Origin: G965233625 sp965233625
GTDB taxonomy: Bacteria > Planctomycetota > Planctomycetia > Pirellulales > Pirellulaceae
Reading direction: 5' to 3'
Length of the DNA stretch: 64,000 nucleotides
NCBI GenBank assembly: GCA_965233625.1
Contig: OZ247499.1
Coordinates: forward strand, 1,178,001-1,242,000
Shown here in pieces: positions 1 through 9,144 of this stretch. The position numbers were made by a program, and so were the translations under genes. Numbering within the stretch: position 1 is the stretch's first letter; the number at the start of each line of letters is the position of its first letter. Below the pieces are notes generated by a model. The model searched no databases. It was given only the letters and a program-made list of their open reading frames with translations, and was not told where the DNA came from.

Positions 1-951
1 CTGTTGAACGCCCGGCAACGGCTGGCGATGACGGGCACGCCGGTGGAAAATCATCTGGGCGAACTCTGGTCCTTGTTTGAGTTCCTCAATCCGGGCATGC
101 TTGGCCGGTCTTCTACATTCAGTTCACTTTCAAAGACGGGCAGCAATCAGGCTGGTCTGCCGGTGCTGGCTCAAGCGCTGCGGCCGTACATGCTACGCCG
201 GACCAAAAAGGAAGTGCTTACGGAACTGCCTGAAAAGACGGAGCAGACGCTGTACTGCGAAATGGGCGAACAGCAGCGGCGTGAATACGATGAGCTCCGC
301 GAATACTATCGTGTGAATCTGGCTGCGGAAGTGGAGAAGAAAGGGCTGCAAAAATCAAAGATTCACGTTCTCGAAGCGCTGTTAAGGCTGCGGCAGGCAG
401 CGTGCCATCCCGGTCTGCTTGATAAGAAAAAACTGGGGCAGTCCAGCACCAAACTGGATACGCTGCTGGAGCAGGTTGATGAGGTGATTTCCGAAGGGCA
501 TAAAGCCCTGGTGTTTTCACAGTTCACATCCCTGCTGCGAATCGTCCGCGACCGTCTTGACGAAAAGAAGGTTGTTTACGAGTACCTGGATGGTCGCACC
601 CGCAAGCGGCAGGAGCGGGTTGAAAGGTTCCAGAACGACCAGGATTGCAGTCTGTTTCTCATTAGCCTGAAGGCCGGCGGTCACGGTTTGAACCTGACGG
701 CAGCGGACTATGTCTTCATCCTAGACCCCTGGTGGAATCCGGCGGTAGAAGCGCAAGCAATCGACCGGGCGCACCGCATCGGTCAGACGCAGCGTGTCTT
801 CGCGTACCGGCTGATCTGCCGGGACACGGTGGAAGACAAGATCATCGAATTGCAGAAAACCAAACGCGACCTAGCCGACGCCATTGTGTCAGCCAACAAC
901 AGCGTCATCCGCGATCTAACGGCGGAAGATTTGCAGATGCTGTTGAGCTAA
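1..951 (+). CDS. SNF2-family helicase, C-terminal part (left end cut by window)
   Basis: The reading frame is open from the first base, so the gene starts upstream of the window. The visible 316 residues hold the second half of a Swi2/Snf2 ATPase. Near the start is the motif III region (MTGTPVEN). The C-terminal helicase lobe follows, with [31 protein letters not shown] and then [20 protein letters not shown], which carries the motif VI arginines. Proteins of this family use ATP to move along double-stranded DNA and remodel DNA-protein complexes in the cytoplasm. The N-terminal lobe with the Walker A motif is outside the window, so the exact subfamily cannot be named. The gene ends normally with TAA and is followed by about 300 bases without a gene. 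Confidence 0.93.
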   Translation: MLNARQRLAMTGTPVENHLGELWSLFEFLNPGMLGRSSTFSSLSKTGSNQAGLPVLAQALRPYMLRRTKKEVLTELPEKTEQTLYCEMGEQQRREYDELREYYRVNLAAEVEKKGLQKSKIHVLEALLRLRQAACHPGLLDKKKLGQSSTKLDTLLEQVDEVISEGHKALVFSQFTSLLRIVRDRLDEKKVVYEYLDGRTRKRQERVERFQNDQDCSLFLISLKAGGHGLNLTAADYVFILDPWWNPAVEAQAIDRAHRIGQTQRVFAYRLICRDTVEDKIIELQKTKRDLADAIVSANNSVIRDLTAEDLQMLLS

Positions 952-1256
952 GTGCTTTGCGTTTTTCTGCATTCGCCCCTCAAGTATGGCAGATTCCGAT
1001 TGGAGTTCGCCTGATTGGCTTTGACCGGCGTTAGCAGCAGCTGACGGTCGGCGTGATTAAAGGCTCTGCGTAGTTTGCAGATGTTGCCTCATTTGCTGGC
1101 GCCAGCCAATCTCTGCGATTCTAGAGAAATAGCCAAGAACGGCTTTCTCTTACCCCGTGAGATTTTGTCTGGCCATGTCTCGTACTTCGCTGTTCTTGCA
1201 GTGTACTGCTGGAGGCAACCTTTCCGGCTTATCGAAACAGGGGCGTCAGCAAGTTC
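952..1256. other. Intergenic stretch, no gene recognised
   Basis: 305 bases between the helicase stop and the start of the GAF/HlyD gene. Short open frames here have no recognisable protein features and run into the next gene in the wrong frame. No strong terminator hairpin is visible. The promoter of the downstream three-gene operon should lie here, but no convincing -35/-10 pair was found by eye. Confidence 0.5.
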
Positions 1257-3305
1257 ATGTCAGGGTATCGAGCAAGCAATGCAAACTCCCATTCCGCGGC
1301 ACAGCGGGTTCGTGGGCTGGTGCAGGAGATGCAGCAGCTTTGTGAGGGGGAACTGGAGGAAGAGGTTTTCTTTGAAGAACTGCTGGGGCGGGCGGTGGCG
1401 GCGATGGCGGCCGATGGTGGCGGCGTCTGGCGGTTTGTGGAGGGGCGGTGCCGGCTGGTTTCGCATTTGAATCTGCCGGCGGTGGTGCTTGATCCGCAGG
1501 AGGAGGATGCGCAGCAGCACTGGCGGCTGGTGCAGCGTTCGGCGATGGAGGATAGGCCGCGGTTGATTGAAGCTTTGGCGAGTGGTGGTACGGGCGAGGA
1601 GACATGGCGGAATCCGTTGTCGCAACTGGTGGTGTTGCAGCCGTTCTCTGAGAACGGCGAAGTGGCGGGGGTGATTGAGATTCTGAAGGCAGCGGATACT
1701 CCGCCTGCGACGCAGCAGGGTTTGTTGCGTTTTCTGGAGACGGTCGGCCAGATGATTGGCGGCTGGCATCGCAACTGCGAGATGCGGTCGCTGCGTGGCC
1801 GGCATGCGTTGTGGCTGGAAGCACAGCGGTTTATTGAGGTGGTGCATAACGGGCTGGATTTGAAGGCGACCGCGTTTGCGATTGCGAACGAAACGCAGCA
1901 GGTCTTGAACTGCGACCGCGTGAGTGTGGCCGTCGAGCGGGCGGGCGGCGTGAAGATCGAGGCGGTCAGCGGGCAGGATGTGGTCGATCCGCGGTCGAAT
2001 GTGGTGACCAGTCTGCGGAAGCTTTCTAAGAGTGTGATGGGGCTGGGTGAAGATCTGTGGTATACGGGCCGGCTGGATGATCTGCCGCCGCAGATTGAAT
2101 CGCAGCTTGAAGCGTACGTGGAACAGTCGCATGCGCGCACGATTGTGATCCTCCCGCTACGGCGGCCGCCGCCGGTGGACTATAACGCCGACACGCCCGA
2201 AGAGATTGAACTGCGGGCGAGCAGCGGTCCGTTGATTGGCGCCCTGGTGATTGAAAGTTTCGGCGGCACGCTCAGCGGTGACGCGATCCGCGCGAAGACG
2301 GCGCTCGTTAAGCAGCAGAGTGCGCAGGCGATCGCTAATTCGCTGACGCATAGCAGTCTGTTTCTGATGCCTGTCTGGCGGGCCTTGGGACGGGCGGAAT
2401 GGATGTTCCGCCGGAAGACGTTGCCGAAGACGATCGCGGTGGGTGTGGCCGTGCTGCTGGCGGGGCTATTTCTGTGTCTACCGACAACTTTCACGCTACA
2501 TGCCCGCGGGGTGTTGCAGCCGAAGGTCCGCAAGCATGTGTATGCGACCAGCGAAGGTGTGGTGCGGACGGTGCATGTGAAGTCGGGCGCCCCAGTGAAG
2601 GCCGGACAGAAGCTTGTCACACTGGAGAATACGGACCTGGAACTGGCGGTGCAGAAGAACCTGGGCGATCAGGCTCTGGCGTTACAGAAACTGGCGGCGA
2701 CGCGGGATTCGCTCGGGCGGGTCCAGCAGTTGAGCCGGGCTGAACGGTCGAAGCTGCATAGTGATGAAGCCCAGCTGAAAGTGCAGCAGGCAAACCTGCT
2801 GAAAGAGTACGAACTGCTGAAGCGCAAGCAGGCTTCGCTGATTCTAACCAGCCCGGTTGATGGCGTGGTGACCACCTGGAACGTAGCGGCTTTACTTTCC
2901 GACCGCCCGGTCACCGCCGGTCAGCAACTGGTCACCGTCGCGAACCTGCAGAAGGGCTGGGAGCTGGAGCTATACATGCAGGAGAACCGTATGGGCCATG
3001 TGGTGCTGGCCAAGCAGGAACTTCCTGATGATGAAAAACTGCATGTCGATTACATCTTGTCGAGCGATCCATCGGTGACCCGGCATGGCCACGTCGACCG
3101 CATTCAACCGATCGCCGACCTGCACGGCGAAGATGGCCACGCGGTGAAGATCCAGGTGGCCGTCGATCCGCACGCGGAGCCTGTGCTGACTGAACCGCGG
3201 CCAGGCGCCACCGTGACCGCAACGGTCAACTGCGGCACGGCGACGCGCGGCTACGTGTGGTTCCATGAAGCGTACGAATGGGTGCAGAAAAACCTCTGGT
3301 TCTAA
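1257..3305 (+). CDS. Membrane protein: two GAF-like regions, one TM segment, HlyD-type adaptor
   Basis: 682 residues. About residues 20-165 and 190-380 look like two GAF-like sensor regions; the second has the typical ATAFAIANETQQVLNCDRVS stretch and ends in GALVIESF. A single hydrophobic segment follows at about 392-412. The rest resembles an HlyD/membrane-fusion adaptor: a lipoyl-like half (GVVRTVHVKSGAPVKAGQKL), an alpha-hairpin rich in Leu/Gln, the second lipoyl half (LTSPVDGVVTTW) and a beta-barrel region. The implied topology is cytoplasmic GAF sensor, inner-membrane anchor and periplasmic adaptor. It is first of three genes with gaps of 15 and 22 bases, so one operon. The fold assignments come from motif reading; the GAF calls are less certain than the HlyD call. 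Confidence 0.85.
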   Translation: MSGYRASNANSHSAAQRVRGLVQEMQQLCEGELEEEVFFEELLGRAVAAMAADGGGVWRFVEGRCRLVSHLNLPAVVLDPQEEDAQQHWRLVQRSAMEDRPRLIEALASGGTGEETWRNPLSQLVVLQPFSENGEVAGVIEILKAADTPPATQQGLLRFLETVGQMIGGWHRNCEMRSLRGRHALWLEAQRFIEVVHNGLDLKATAFAIANETQQVLNCDRVSVAVERAGGVKIEAVSGQDVVDPRSNVVTSLRKLSKSVMGLGEDLWYTGRLDDLPPQIESQLEAYVEQSHARTIVILPLRRPPPVDYNADTPEEIELRASSGPLIGALVIESFGGTLSGDAIRAKTALVKQQSAQAIANSLTHSSLFLMPVWRALGRAEWMFRRKTLPKTIAVGVAVLLAGLFLCLPTTFTLHARGVLQPKVRKHVYATSEGVVRTVHVKSGAPVKAGQKLVTLENTDLELAVQKNLGDQALALQKLAATRDSLGRVQQLSRAERSKLHSDEAQLKVQQANLLKEYELLKRKQASLILTSPVDGVVTTWNVAALLSDRPVTAGQQLVTVANLQKGWELELYMQENRMGHVVLAKQELPDDEKLHVDYILSSDPSVTRHGHVDRIQPIADLHGEDGHAVKIQVAVDPHAEPVLTEPRPGATVTATVNCGTATRGYVWFHEAYEWVQKNLWF

Positions 3306-3320
3306 CCTGACTGAAACAAC

Positions 3321-4262
3321 ATGAATCTGATTCTTCTTGTCGCAGCACTGGCCATCGCTGGTCCGCCTTCGACGGCTCCAGCTAAAGACGGCGGCAAGCC
3401 CGTGCTGGTGCTGCGTAACTGCCTGATCGGCGCCATCGACCAGGTCGAGATCCCCGCCCGGCAGGCGGGCGTGCTGATGAAACTCAACGTCCGTCGCGGT
3501 GATGAAGTCCAGGCCGGTCAGGTGATCGGGCAGATCGACGACCGCGACGCCCAGCAACGACTGGCAATGGCCAAGTCCGAACTGCAAGCCGCCAAGCAGA
3601 AGTCGGAGAACCAGTTGCGGGTGAAGGCGGCTGAGCTTTCGGCCGCGGTTGCGGAGAAAGAGCATGAGCGGATGAAGCTGACCAACCGCAACCAGCCCGG
3701 CGCTGTTTCTACCACCGAACTAGAACGGCTCAAGCTGGCCGAAGAACACGCCGTGTTGCAGATTGAACTCGCCCGCCGTGAACTGAAGCTGGCGGTGATT
3801 GATGCGGCCAAGTGGAATTCAAAGCTAAAGATGGCTGAGAACGATGTCAACGACCGGCAGATCACCGCGCCACGCGACGGCGTGATCGGCGAGGTGCTCA
3901 AAGACCGCGGCGAATGGGTCCAGCAGGCGGAGCCCGTCATGCAACTCGTGCGGATGGACCGACTGCGCGTGCAGGCGTTCGTCAGCCTCAACGACTTTCA
4001 CCCGCACGAAATCAAAGGCGCCCCGGCGCGGCTGACCGTGCATCTGGCACATGGCCAGTCGGTCACCTACGACGTGAACCTCGGAGATACACCCGCCGAT
4101 AAACGCTTCGTTGTGAACTACGTCAGTCATGAGGTGGAAGCGAACGGTTCGTACCGCATCGAAGCCGAAATCGATAACCGCCGTACGGCCAACGGCGACC
4201 TGTGGGTGCTGCAACCCGGTATGACCGCCACGCTTTCGATCCTCCGCCGCCCTGGTTCTTAA
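3321..4262 (+). CDS. HlyD-family periplasmic adaptor protein
   Basis: 313 residues with a short N-terminal signal-like segment (MNLILLVAALAIAGPPS). The first lipoyl half is LMKLNVRRGDEVQAGQVIGQ, followed by a long helical hairpin (about residues 75-180, rich in Lys/Glu/Ala/Leu), the second lipoyl half (ITAPRDGVIGEVLKDRGEWV) and a barrel domain ending in GMTATLSILRR. This is the standard order for adaptors that bridge an inner-membrane transporter and an outer-membrane channel. The gene lies between the GAF/HlyD protein and the M50/HlyD protein, 15 bases after the first and 22 before the second. No ATPase, permease or TolC-like gene is present in the cluster. Confidence 0.9.
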   Translation: MNLILLVAALAIAGPPSTAPAKDGGKPVLVLRNCLIGAIDQVEIPARQAGVLMKLNVRRGDEVQAGQVIGQIDDRDAQQRLAMAKSELQAAKQKSENQLRVKAAELSAAVAEKEHERMKLTNRNQPGAVSTTELERLKLAEEHAVLQIELARRELKLAVIDAAKWNSKLKMAENDVNDRQITAPRDGVIGEVLKDRGEWVQQAEPVMQLVRMDRLRVQAFVSLNDFHPHEIKGAPARLTVHLAHGQSVTYDVNLGDTPADKRFVVNYVSHEVEANGSYRIEAEIDNRRTANGDLWVLQPGMTATLSILRRPGS

Positions 4263-4284
4263 CCACGCTCGCAGTGACAAATTT

Positions 4285-6516
4285 ATGTCATCCGTCGCCG
4301 ACAGCCTGATCGCCTCCGCCGCCCGCAATGCCGCCCTGCGGCGCCGCCCGGATATTCAGGCAGTGCGGCATGTGTATCAGGGGCGTGGCTGCTGGGTGCT
4401 GAAAGACCCGGTCGGGCTGAAGTATTCGCGACTTTTCGACGAAGAATACGCGATCTTCAACATGCTCGACGGCCGCACCAGTTACGAGCAGATCCAGGAG
4501 CGGTTCGAGGCGAAGTTCACGCCACAGAAACTGGAGTTTCAGCATCTGCATCAGCTCACGACCCAGCTTCACACCAGCGGGCTGCTCATCAGCGACCACA
4601 GCGGCCAGGGCAAGCATCTGTTCCAGCGGCATAAAGAGCAGGTGTGGAAACAGTGGACCGGCGTGCTGGCCAACGTCTTCGCCATCCGCTGGAAAGGGAT
4701 CGACCCGGACTGGCTGCTTACCTGGTTGTACCGCTACACCTGGTGGTTCTTCACCTGGCCCGCGGTGCTTGTTTGCGTGCTGATGGGGCTGGCGGCGCTG
4801 CTGCTGGTGACAGTGCAGTTTGAAACCTTCCAGTCCCGGCTGCCGACGTTTCACACGTTCTTCGGACCGGCCAACTGGATCTATCTCGGGATCACACTCG
4901 GCGCCGTCAAGGTGCTGCATGAGTTCGGTCATGGGCTGGCGTGCAAGCACTACAAAGGTGAATGTCATGAGATGGGGTTTATGCTGCTGGTGTTCACGCC
5001 GGCGTTGTTCTGCAACGTGAGTGATTCGTGGATGCTGCGGAGCAAGTGGTCGCGGATGGCGGTCGGCGCTGCGGGGATGTATGTCGAGATGGTGCTGGCG
5101 ACGCTGGCGACGTTCATCTGGTGGACGACCGAGCAGGGGCTGCTGCACAACCTTTGCCTAAGCGTGATGTTCGTCTGTTCGGTCAGCACGCTGATGTTCA
5201 ATGGCAACCCGCTGCTACGGTTCGACGGCTATTACATCCTGGCCGACTACATGGAAATCCCCAACATGCGGCAGAAGGCGACCGAAGTCCTGCGTCGCTG
5301 GTTCTTCGTCTACTGCCTGGGCATGGACCTGCCCGAAGACCCGTTCCTGCCCAGACGCAACCGCCCGTTCATGGCGGTGTTCACCGTGGCAGCCGCGCTG
5401 TACCGCTGGGTGGTGACGTTCTCCATCCTGCTGTTCATCAGCAAAGCCCTCGAACCGTACGGGCTGCAAGTCGCCGGGCGGTTACTGGGTCTGGTCGGGC
5501 TCTTTGGCCTAGTCGTCCAACCCGCCTATCAGATGTACAAGTTCTTTCGCATTCCCGGGAGATGGCACGAAGTGAAACGTCCAAGGCTGATCGCAACCCT
5601 TTCGATCCTCACCCTCGCCTTGCTGCTCTTCGCCTTCCTCCCACTGCCCTATCACGTCACCTGTCCGCTGGAAGTCGCCCGTCGCGATGCATCAAGCGTC
5701 TACGTCACCCGCCCCGGTCAACTGGCCGAAGTGCTGGTAAAGCCGGGCGACCCGGTGAAAACCGGCGACCTGCTGGCCAAGCTCACCAACGTCGACATGG
5801 AGTTGCAACTCGCCCAGTTAGAACGCGAGCGCGACGTGCTGCTTTCACGCCAGCAGATGCTCCAGCACTCACGGTTTGAAGACTCCGCCGCCTTGGCTCA
5901 ACTGCCGCTGGTCAATGGACAGCTCAAAATCCTCCGCGAGCGGATCGGCGAAGTCAAAACCAACATGCAAGAGCTGGAACTCCGCGCCCCGTCCAGCGGG
6001 GTCGTCCTCCCTGCCCCCGCCAAACCAACGTCACACGACGAAAACCAGCTCCCCACCTGGACCGGCGCCGTGCTCGACGCAGACAACGCCAACGCCTGGC
6101 TACAACCCGGCGACCTGTTCTGCCAGATTGGTGACGCCGGCCAGACCGAAGCCGTGATGGTCGTCGACCAGACCGAAATCGAACTAGTCCAGACCGGTCA
6201 GTACGTCCGCGTCAAACTCAACGCCTACCCCGGCGTCACCTACGAAGGCTACCTCGACCGCATCGCCCCAGCGGACATGAAAGCCCTTCCTCCGAACCTG
6301 TCACAACAAGCCGGCGGCGAACTAGCCACCAAAGCCAGCCCCACCGGCCAGCCGCAACCCCTCCACACCGCCTACCAGGCCCGCGTCCAGCTCAACAACA
6401 GCCGCAGCCTTCTCCAACCAGGCTTCCGCGGCCGGGCGAAAATCAGCACGCAATGGCGCTCGCTAGGATCACGCACCTACCGCTATCTGATCAGGACGTT
6501 TCACTTCGATTTTTAG
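4285..6516 (+). CDS. PqqD-like / M50 metalloprotease / HlyD fusion membrane protein
   Basis: 743 residues. Residues about 25-110 resemble the PqqD/RRE fold (WVLKDPVGLKYSRLFDEEYA, then a DGRTSYEQIQERF segment). A polytopic membrane core follows, roughly 152-455 with about eight hydrophobic segments. It carries the site-2-protease zinc motif HEFGH at 212-216 and the second motif NPLLRFDGYY at 308-317, so both catalytic elements of family M50 are intact. After the last membrane segment (about 434-455) come lipoyl-type halves (VLVKPGDPVKTGDLLAKL and LRAPSSGVVL) and an adaptor barrel. Known relatives are the putative peptide zinc metalloproteases linked to export of modified peptides; in planctomycetes the substrate is unknown. 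The protein probably works with the two upstream adaptor proteins in the inner membrane. Confidence 0.9.
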   Translation: MSSVADSLIASAARNAALRRRPDIQAVRHVYQGRGCWVLKDPVGLKYSRLFDEEYAIFNMLDGRTSYEQIQERFEAKFTPQKLEFQHLHQLTTQLHTSGLLISDHSGQGKHLFQRHKEQVWKQWTGVLANVFAIRWKGIDPDWLLTWLYRYTWWFFTWPAVLVCVLMGLAALLLVTVQFETFQSRLPTFHTFFGPANWIYLGITLGAVKVLHEFGHGLACKHYKGECHEMGFMLLVFTPALFCNVSDSWMLRSKWSRMAVGAAGMYVEMVLATLATFIWWTTEQGLLHNLCLSVMFVCSVSTLMFNGNPLLRFDGYYILADYMEIPNMRQKATEVLRRWFFVYCLGMDLPEDPFLPRRNRPFMAVFTVAAALYRWVVTFSILLFISKALEPYGLQVAGRLLGLVGLFGLVVQPAYQMYKFFRIPGRWHEVKRPRLIATLSILTLALLLFAFLPLPYHVTCPLEVARRDASSVYVTRPGQLAEVLVKPGDPVKTGDLLAKLTNVDMELQLAQLERERDVLLSRQQMLQHSRFEDSAALAQLPLVNGQLKILRERIGEVKTNMQELELRAPSSGVVLPAPAKPTSHDENQLPTWTGAVLDADNANAWLQPGDLFCQIGDAGQTEAVMVVDQTEIELVQTGQYVRVKLNAYPGVTYEGYLDRIAPADMKALPPNLSQQAGGELATKASPTGQPQPLHTAYQARVQLNNSRSLLQPGFRGRAKISTQWRSLGSRTYRYLIRTFHFDF

Positions 6517-6744
6517 AATGCTTTCTAGCGAAGTGGAAGGCTTAGATTTGTCATCGACGTAGTTTCGTCGGAAACCTTTATTGAAATAGGCAGCGAAGAT
6601 TATATCTATTTGTATCTTGAATTGGCGGCTAAGAAACCAATGAAGAGTGTCGCGGCACTTCGATTCCATGTGCACATGACGCGCCCTCCTTGTGCGGAAA
6701 GAGGGGTAGAGTACATTGCCGGTCTTGCAGCGTGCTTCAGGCAG

Positions 6745-6760
6745 GTGAACGAACGTTCAC
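6745..6760. promoter_or_regulatory. 16-bp inverted repeat GTGAAC-N4-GTTCAC, possible repressor operator
   Basis: GTGAACGAACGTTCAC has 6-bp arms around a 4-base centre. Symmetry of this size is common for TetR-type operators. It lies between two convergent units, just past the end of the decayed efflux genes. No TetR gene is seen nearby, so the role is a guess. Confidence 0.2.
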
Positions 6761-6838
6761 TTCACTACAATGAAGGTACACCTGAGACTTCAAGCAGTGC
6801 GTCCAAATGGCAATCAGCCGAGCTGATTTCCCCCTTCG

Positions 6839-8290
6839 TTAATTGGATGAGTTGAGGAATATGGATTGAGGCTGGTTGGCGATCAGGAAGAAGACCGCGG
6901 TGAGGATGAGCACAAGGACAGTAAATGAGGCCGAAACTGAGGCTGGTTGCCATTGGTATGAGGACCTGCGCCTGGCGTGAGGTTTCTAGCAGGATGGGTA
7001 GCATGCCGCCGATGGTGGTGATTGAGGTTAGCAGCACAGGGCGGCATCTACGGCGGCCAGCGTCGAGAATCGCGTCTGTTACCGGCAGGCCGCCTTTGAT
7101 CCGTTTGTTGATGAAGTCAACCATGACGATCGAGTCGTTCACCACAATTCCGGACAACGTGACGACGCCGTAAATGCTGAACAACGTAAACGGAAGTCCC
7201 TGGAAGATGTGACCAAAGATGGCGCCGATCATTCCAAACGGGATGATGGAAAGGATGATCAACGGTTGCAAATGGGACTTGAATTCAACAGTGAACAGAA
7301 AATACATCGCAATCAGAACACCAACGAACCCGTAAAACATGCTGTTCATCGATTCGTCGGTCTGCTCCTGCTGCCCTTCCCAGCGGATGCGGATACCGGG
7401 AAACTCTTCCGTTAACTGCGGCTCTAGCGATTGCTGTAAGCTGCGGGTGATGTCGAAGGCGTTTGCTGCTTGCTCATCGACATCGGCAGTGATCGTAATC
7501 GAGCGCATCTGATCGAGGCGGTGAATCATCGAGTAGCTGCGCTCGATTTCGATATCCGCCAGCTCCGTGAGCGGCCAGCCGGCCCCGCTGGCGGTGCTGA
7601 TGCGGATGTTGTCGAAGTTCACCTGCGAATGACGTTGATGGTCCGGATAACGCACGCGCAGTTCGACTTCGTTCCGGCCGCGTTGAAGACGCATGACCTC
7701 TTCGCCGTAATACGAGTTGCGGACGGCGCCTGAAAGTTCAGAGAGCGAAACTCCCATCATCCGCGCTGCGTCGCGCACCTTCAGGCGGTACTCCCATTTT
7801 CCTGGACGCCCGCCTGCCGCGACATCGTGCACGCCGTTGTAACCGGTAAGCTCGCTGGTGCAGCGCTCGACTGTTCTGCGTCTTCATCACGGGCAAGCAG
7901 GGTGAATTCAATCGGCGGAGCCGCAATCCCACGAGGGCCGGAGCCGAAGGAAACGAAGTCGGCGCCGGCAAACTCTCCGGCAAGCTTTCTCCAGCGCTGA
8001 ACGAATTCCTGGCTTGTAATGTCGCGCTGAGATGTATCGACTATTTGGACAGTGAGACTTCCGACGTGGCTTCCCGAGGAGACAACGCCATAGGTGTTGG
8101 CGCCGTATCCTACGCTACGGTGCACAGCCTGCACGACGCCGCTTTCGACGGTGGTAAGATTCTGATCGCGGGTCTGCTGATTGACCTTCATGATCGCTTC
8201 TCCCAACCGGCGGGTTGCGTTGTCCGCGACATCTTCAGGCGTGCCATCGGGGAACGCGATCACCACCGTGCAGCCTGCAACTTGTCAGAT
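6839..8290 (-). pseudogene. RND efflux permease remnant (C-terminal half, two frameshifts)
   Basis: The pieces match the second half of an AcrB-type RND permease: periplasmic region (FPDGTPEDVADNATRRL; VSLSELSGAVRNSYYGEEV; VDEQAANAFDITRSL), then the membrane part (IIPFGMIGAIFGHIFQGLPF; VVTLSGIVVNDSIVMVDFIN; GRRRCRPVLLTSITTIGGML). About 480-490 residues remain of the usual roughly 1,000-1,100; the N-terminal half is gone. One frameshift lies at about 7868, where one missing base after a CAG codon would restore the frame. Another lies at about 6925-6930, after FGLI; past it the original frame reads TVLVLILTAVFFLIANQ and ends at 6839. The upstream end fuses directly to the adaptor remnant near 8270-8300. 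Non-functional as read. Confidence 0.88.
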
Positions 8291-9144
8291 TTTTCCGGCA
8301 ACGAAGCGGCAGGACCTGCAAGGTAATCGAGATCTTCAGAGAGCAGGCTGCAGCGGACTTCGACTCTGGATGTATCGTCGATCAGTGCAACATGCTCGCC
8401 GGGTTCGAGATGCGAGTTGTTTTCTACATAGGTCGCCGCAATCACTCCGCTGCATGGCGCGGAAATCACCGTTCTGTCGCGGGCGAGGGTGGCGTTACGC
8501 AGCTGAATCGTCACCAGCTGCCGGCTGACTTCCAGCGTTTTCACGGCAGCGTCGAGTTGGCGAACGAGATTCTCCTGCGTGACCAGCGCCTGTTGTGCGG
8601 CGAGCAGTTCGACCACCGCGGCTTCGTATTCCGCAGCGGCGATCGTCGACGATCTCTTCAGTTTCTCCGCCCGCGCAACGGCGCGTGTGTGCAACTCGAC
8701 CTTCTTTTCCGCGACTTCAATCAACTTCAGCGCGTTCTGTTTATCGACCGCGGCTTTGGCCAGGTCCGCGTCGACTTTCGCCATTTGCGCCGTAAGGCGT
8801 GAGACATCTAGGTCGAAATCCGCCGGGTCGATCCGTAGCAGTTCCTGGCCCTTCGTAACATAACTACCGGGCCGCAGGTCATCGCTCTTGCTGACAATCC
8901 TGCCGCCCACCTGCGCGGACACCTCCACTTCGCGATACGGAGCCGCCACGCCGGTGGTCCGTATTTCCAGCGCCCCGGTGTGTGACTCTGGCTGCGTGAC
9001 CTCGACAACTACCGCCGTGCGGGCGGGTTGTTGACGGCGTTTCGACTTCGGCTTTACGCCAAGCAGATAGATGACGCCAACACCGGTCGCCAGCACCACC
9101 TAGGGTAATATCCAGTGAATGATAATCCGGCCTGCAATTCTCAT
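8291..9144 (-). pseudogene. RND membrane-fusion adaptor remnant (early stop, lost C-terminus)
   Basis: The ATG at 9144-9142 overlaps the TGA of the dioxygenase gene (ATGA), so the two were translationally coupled. After 14 codons there is an in-frame TAG at 9100-9102 inside the membrane anchor; the frame then continues open for about 280 codons. That part shows a clear adaptor: VSAQVGGRIVSKSDDLRPGS, a long coiled hairpin, and VISAPCSGVIAATYVENNSH. The barrel and membrane-proximal domains are missing because the frame runs into RND permease sequence at about 8270-8300, which suggests one deletion removed the adaptor end and the permease front half. A GTG just after the stop could restart translation, but the product would lack its signal anchor and C-terminus. 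Confidence 0.85.

Noticed and set aside
1229..2140. Long minus-strand open frames opposite the GAF/HlyD gene
   Set aside because: Composition is low-complexity Ser/Arg/Pro with no domain; they mirror a GC-rich coding strand and the plus-strand protein has clear motifs.
4288..5148. Minus-strand frame opposite the M50 gene
   Set aside because: His/Gln-rich shadow with no recognisable pattern.
5028..5879. Plus-strand frame of 283 residues inside the M50 gene
   Set aside because: It is Arg/Pro/Gly-rich noise in the second frame of a gene with intact zinc-protease motifs.
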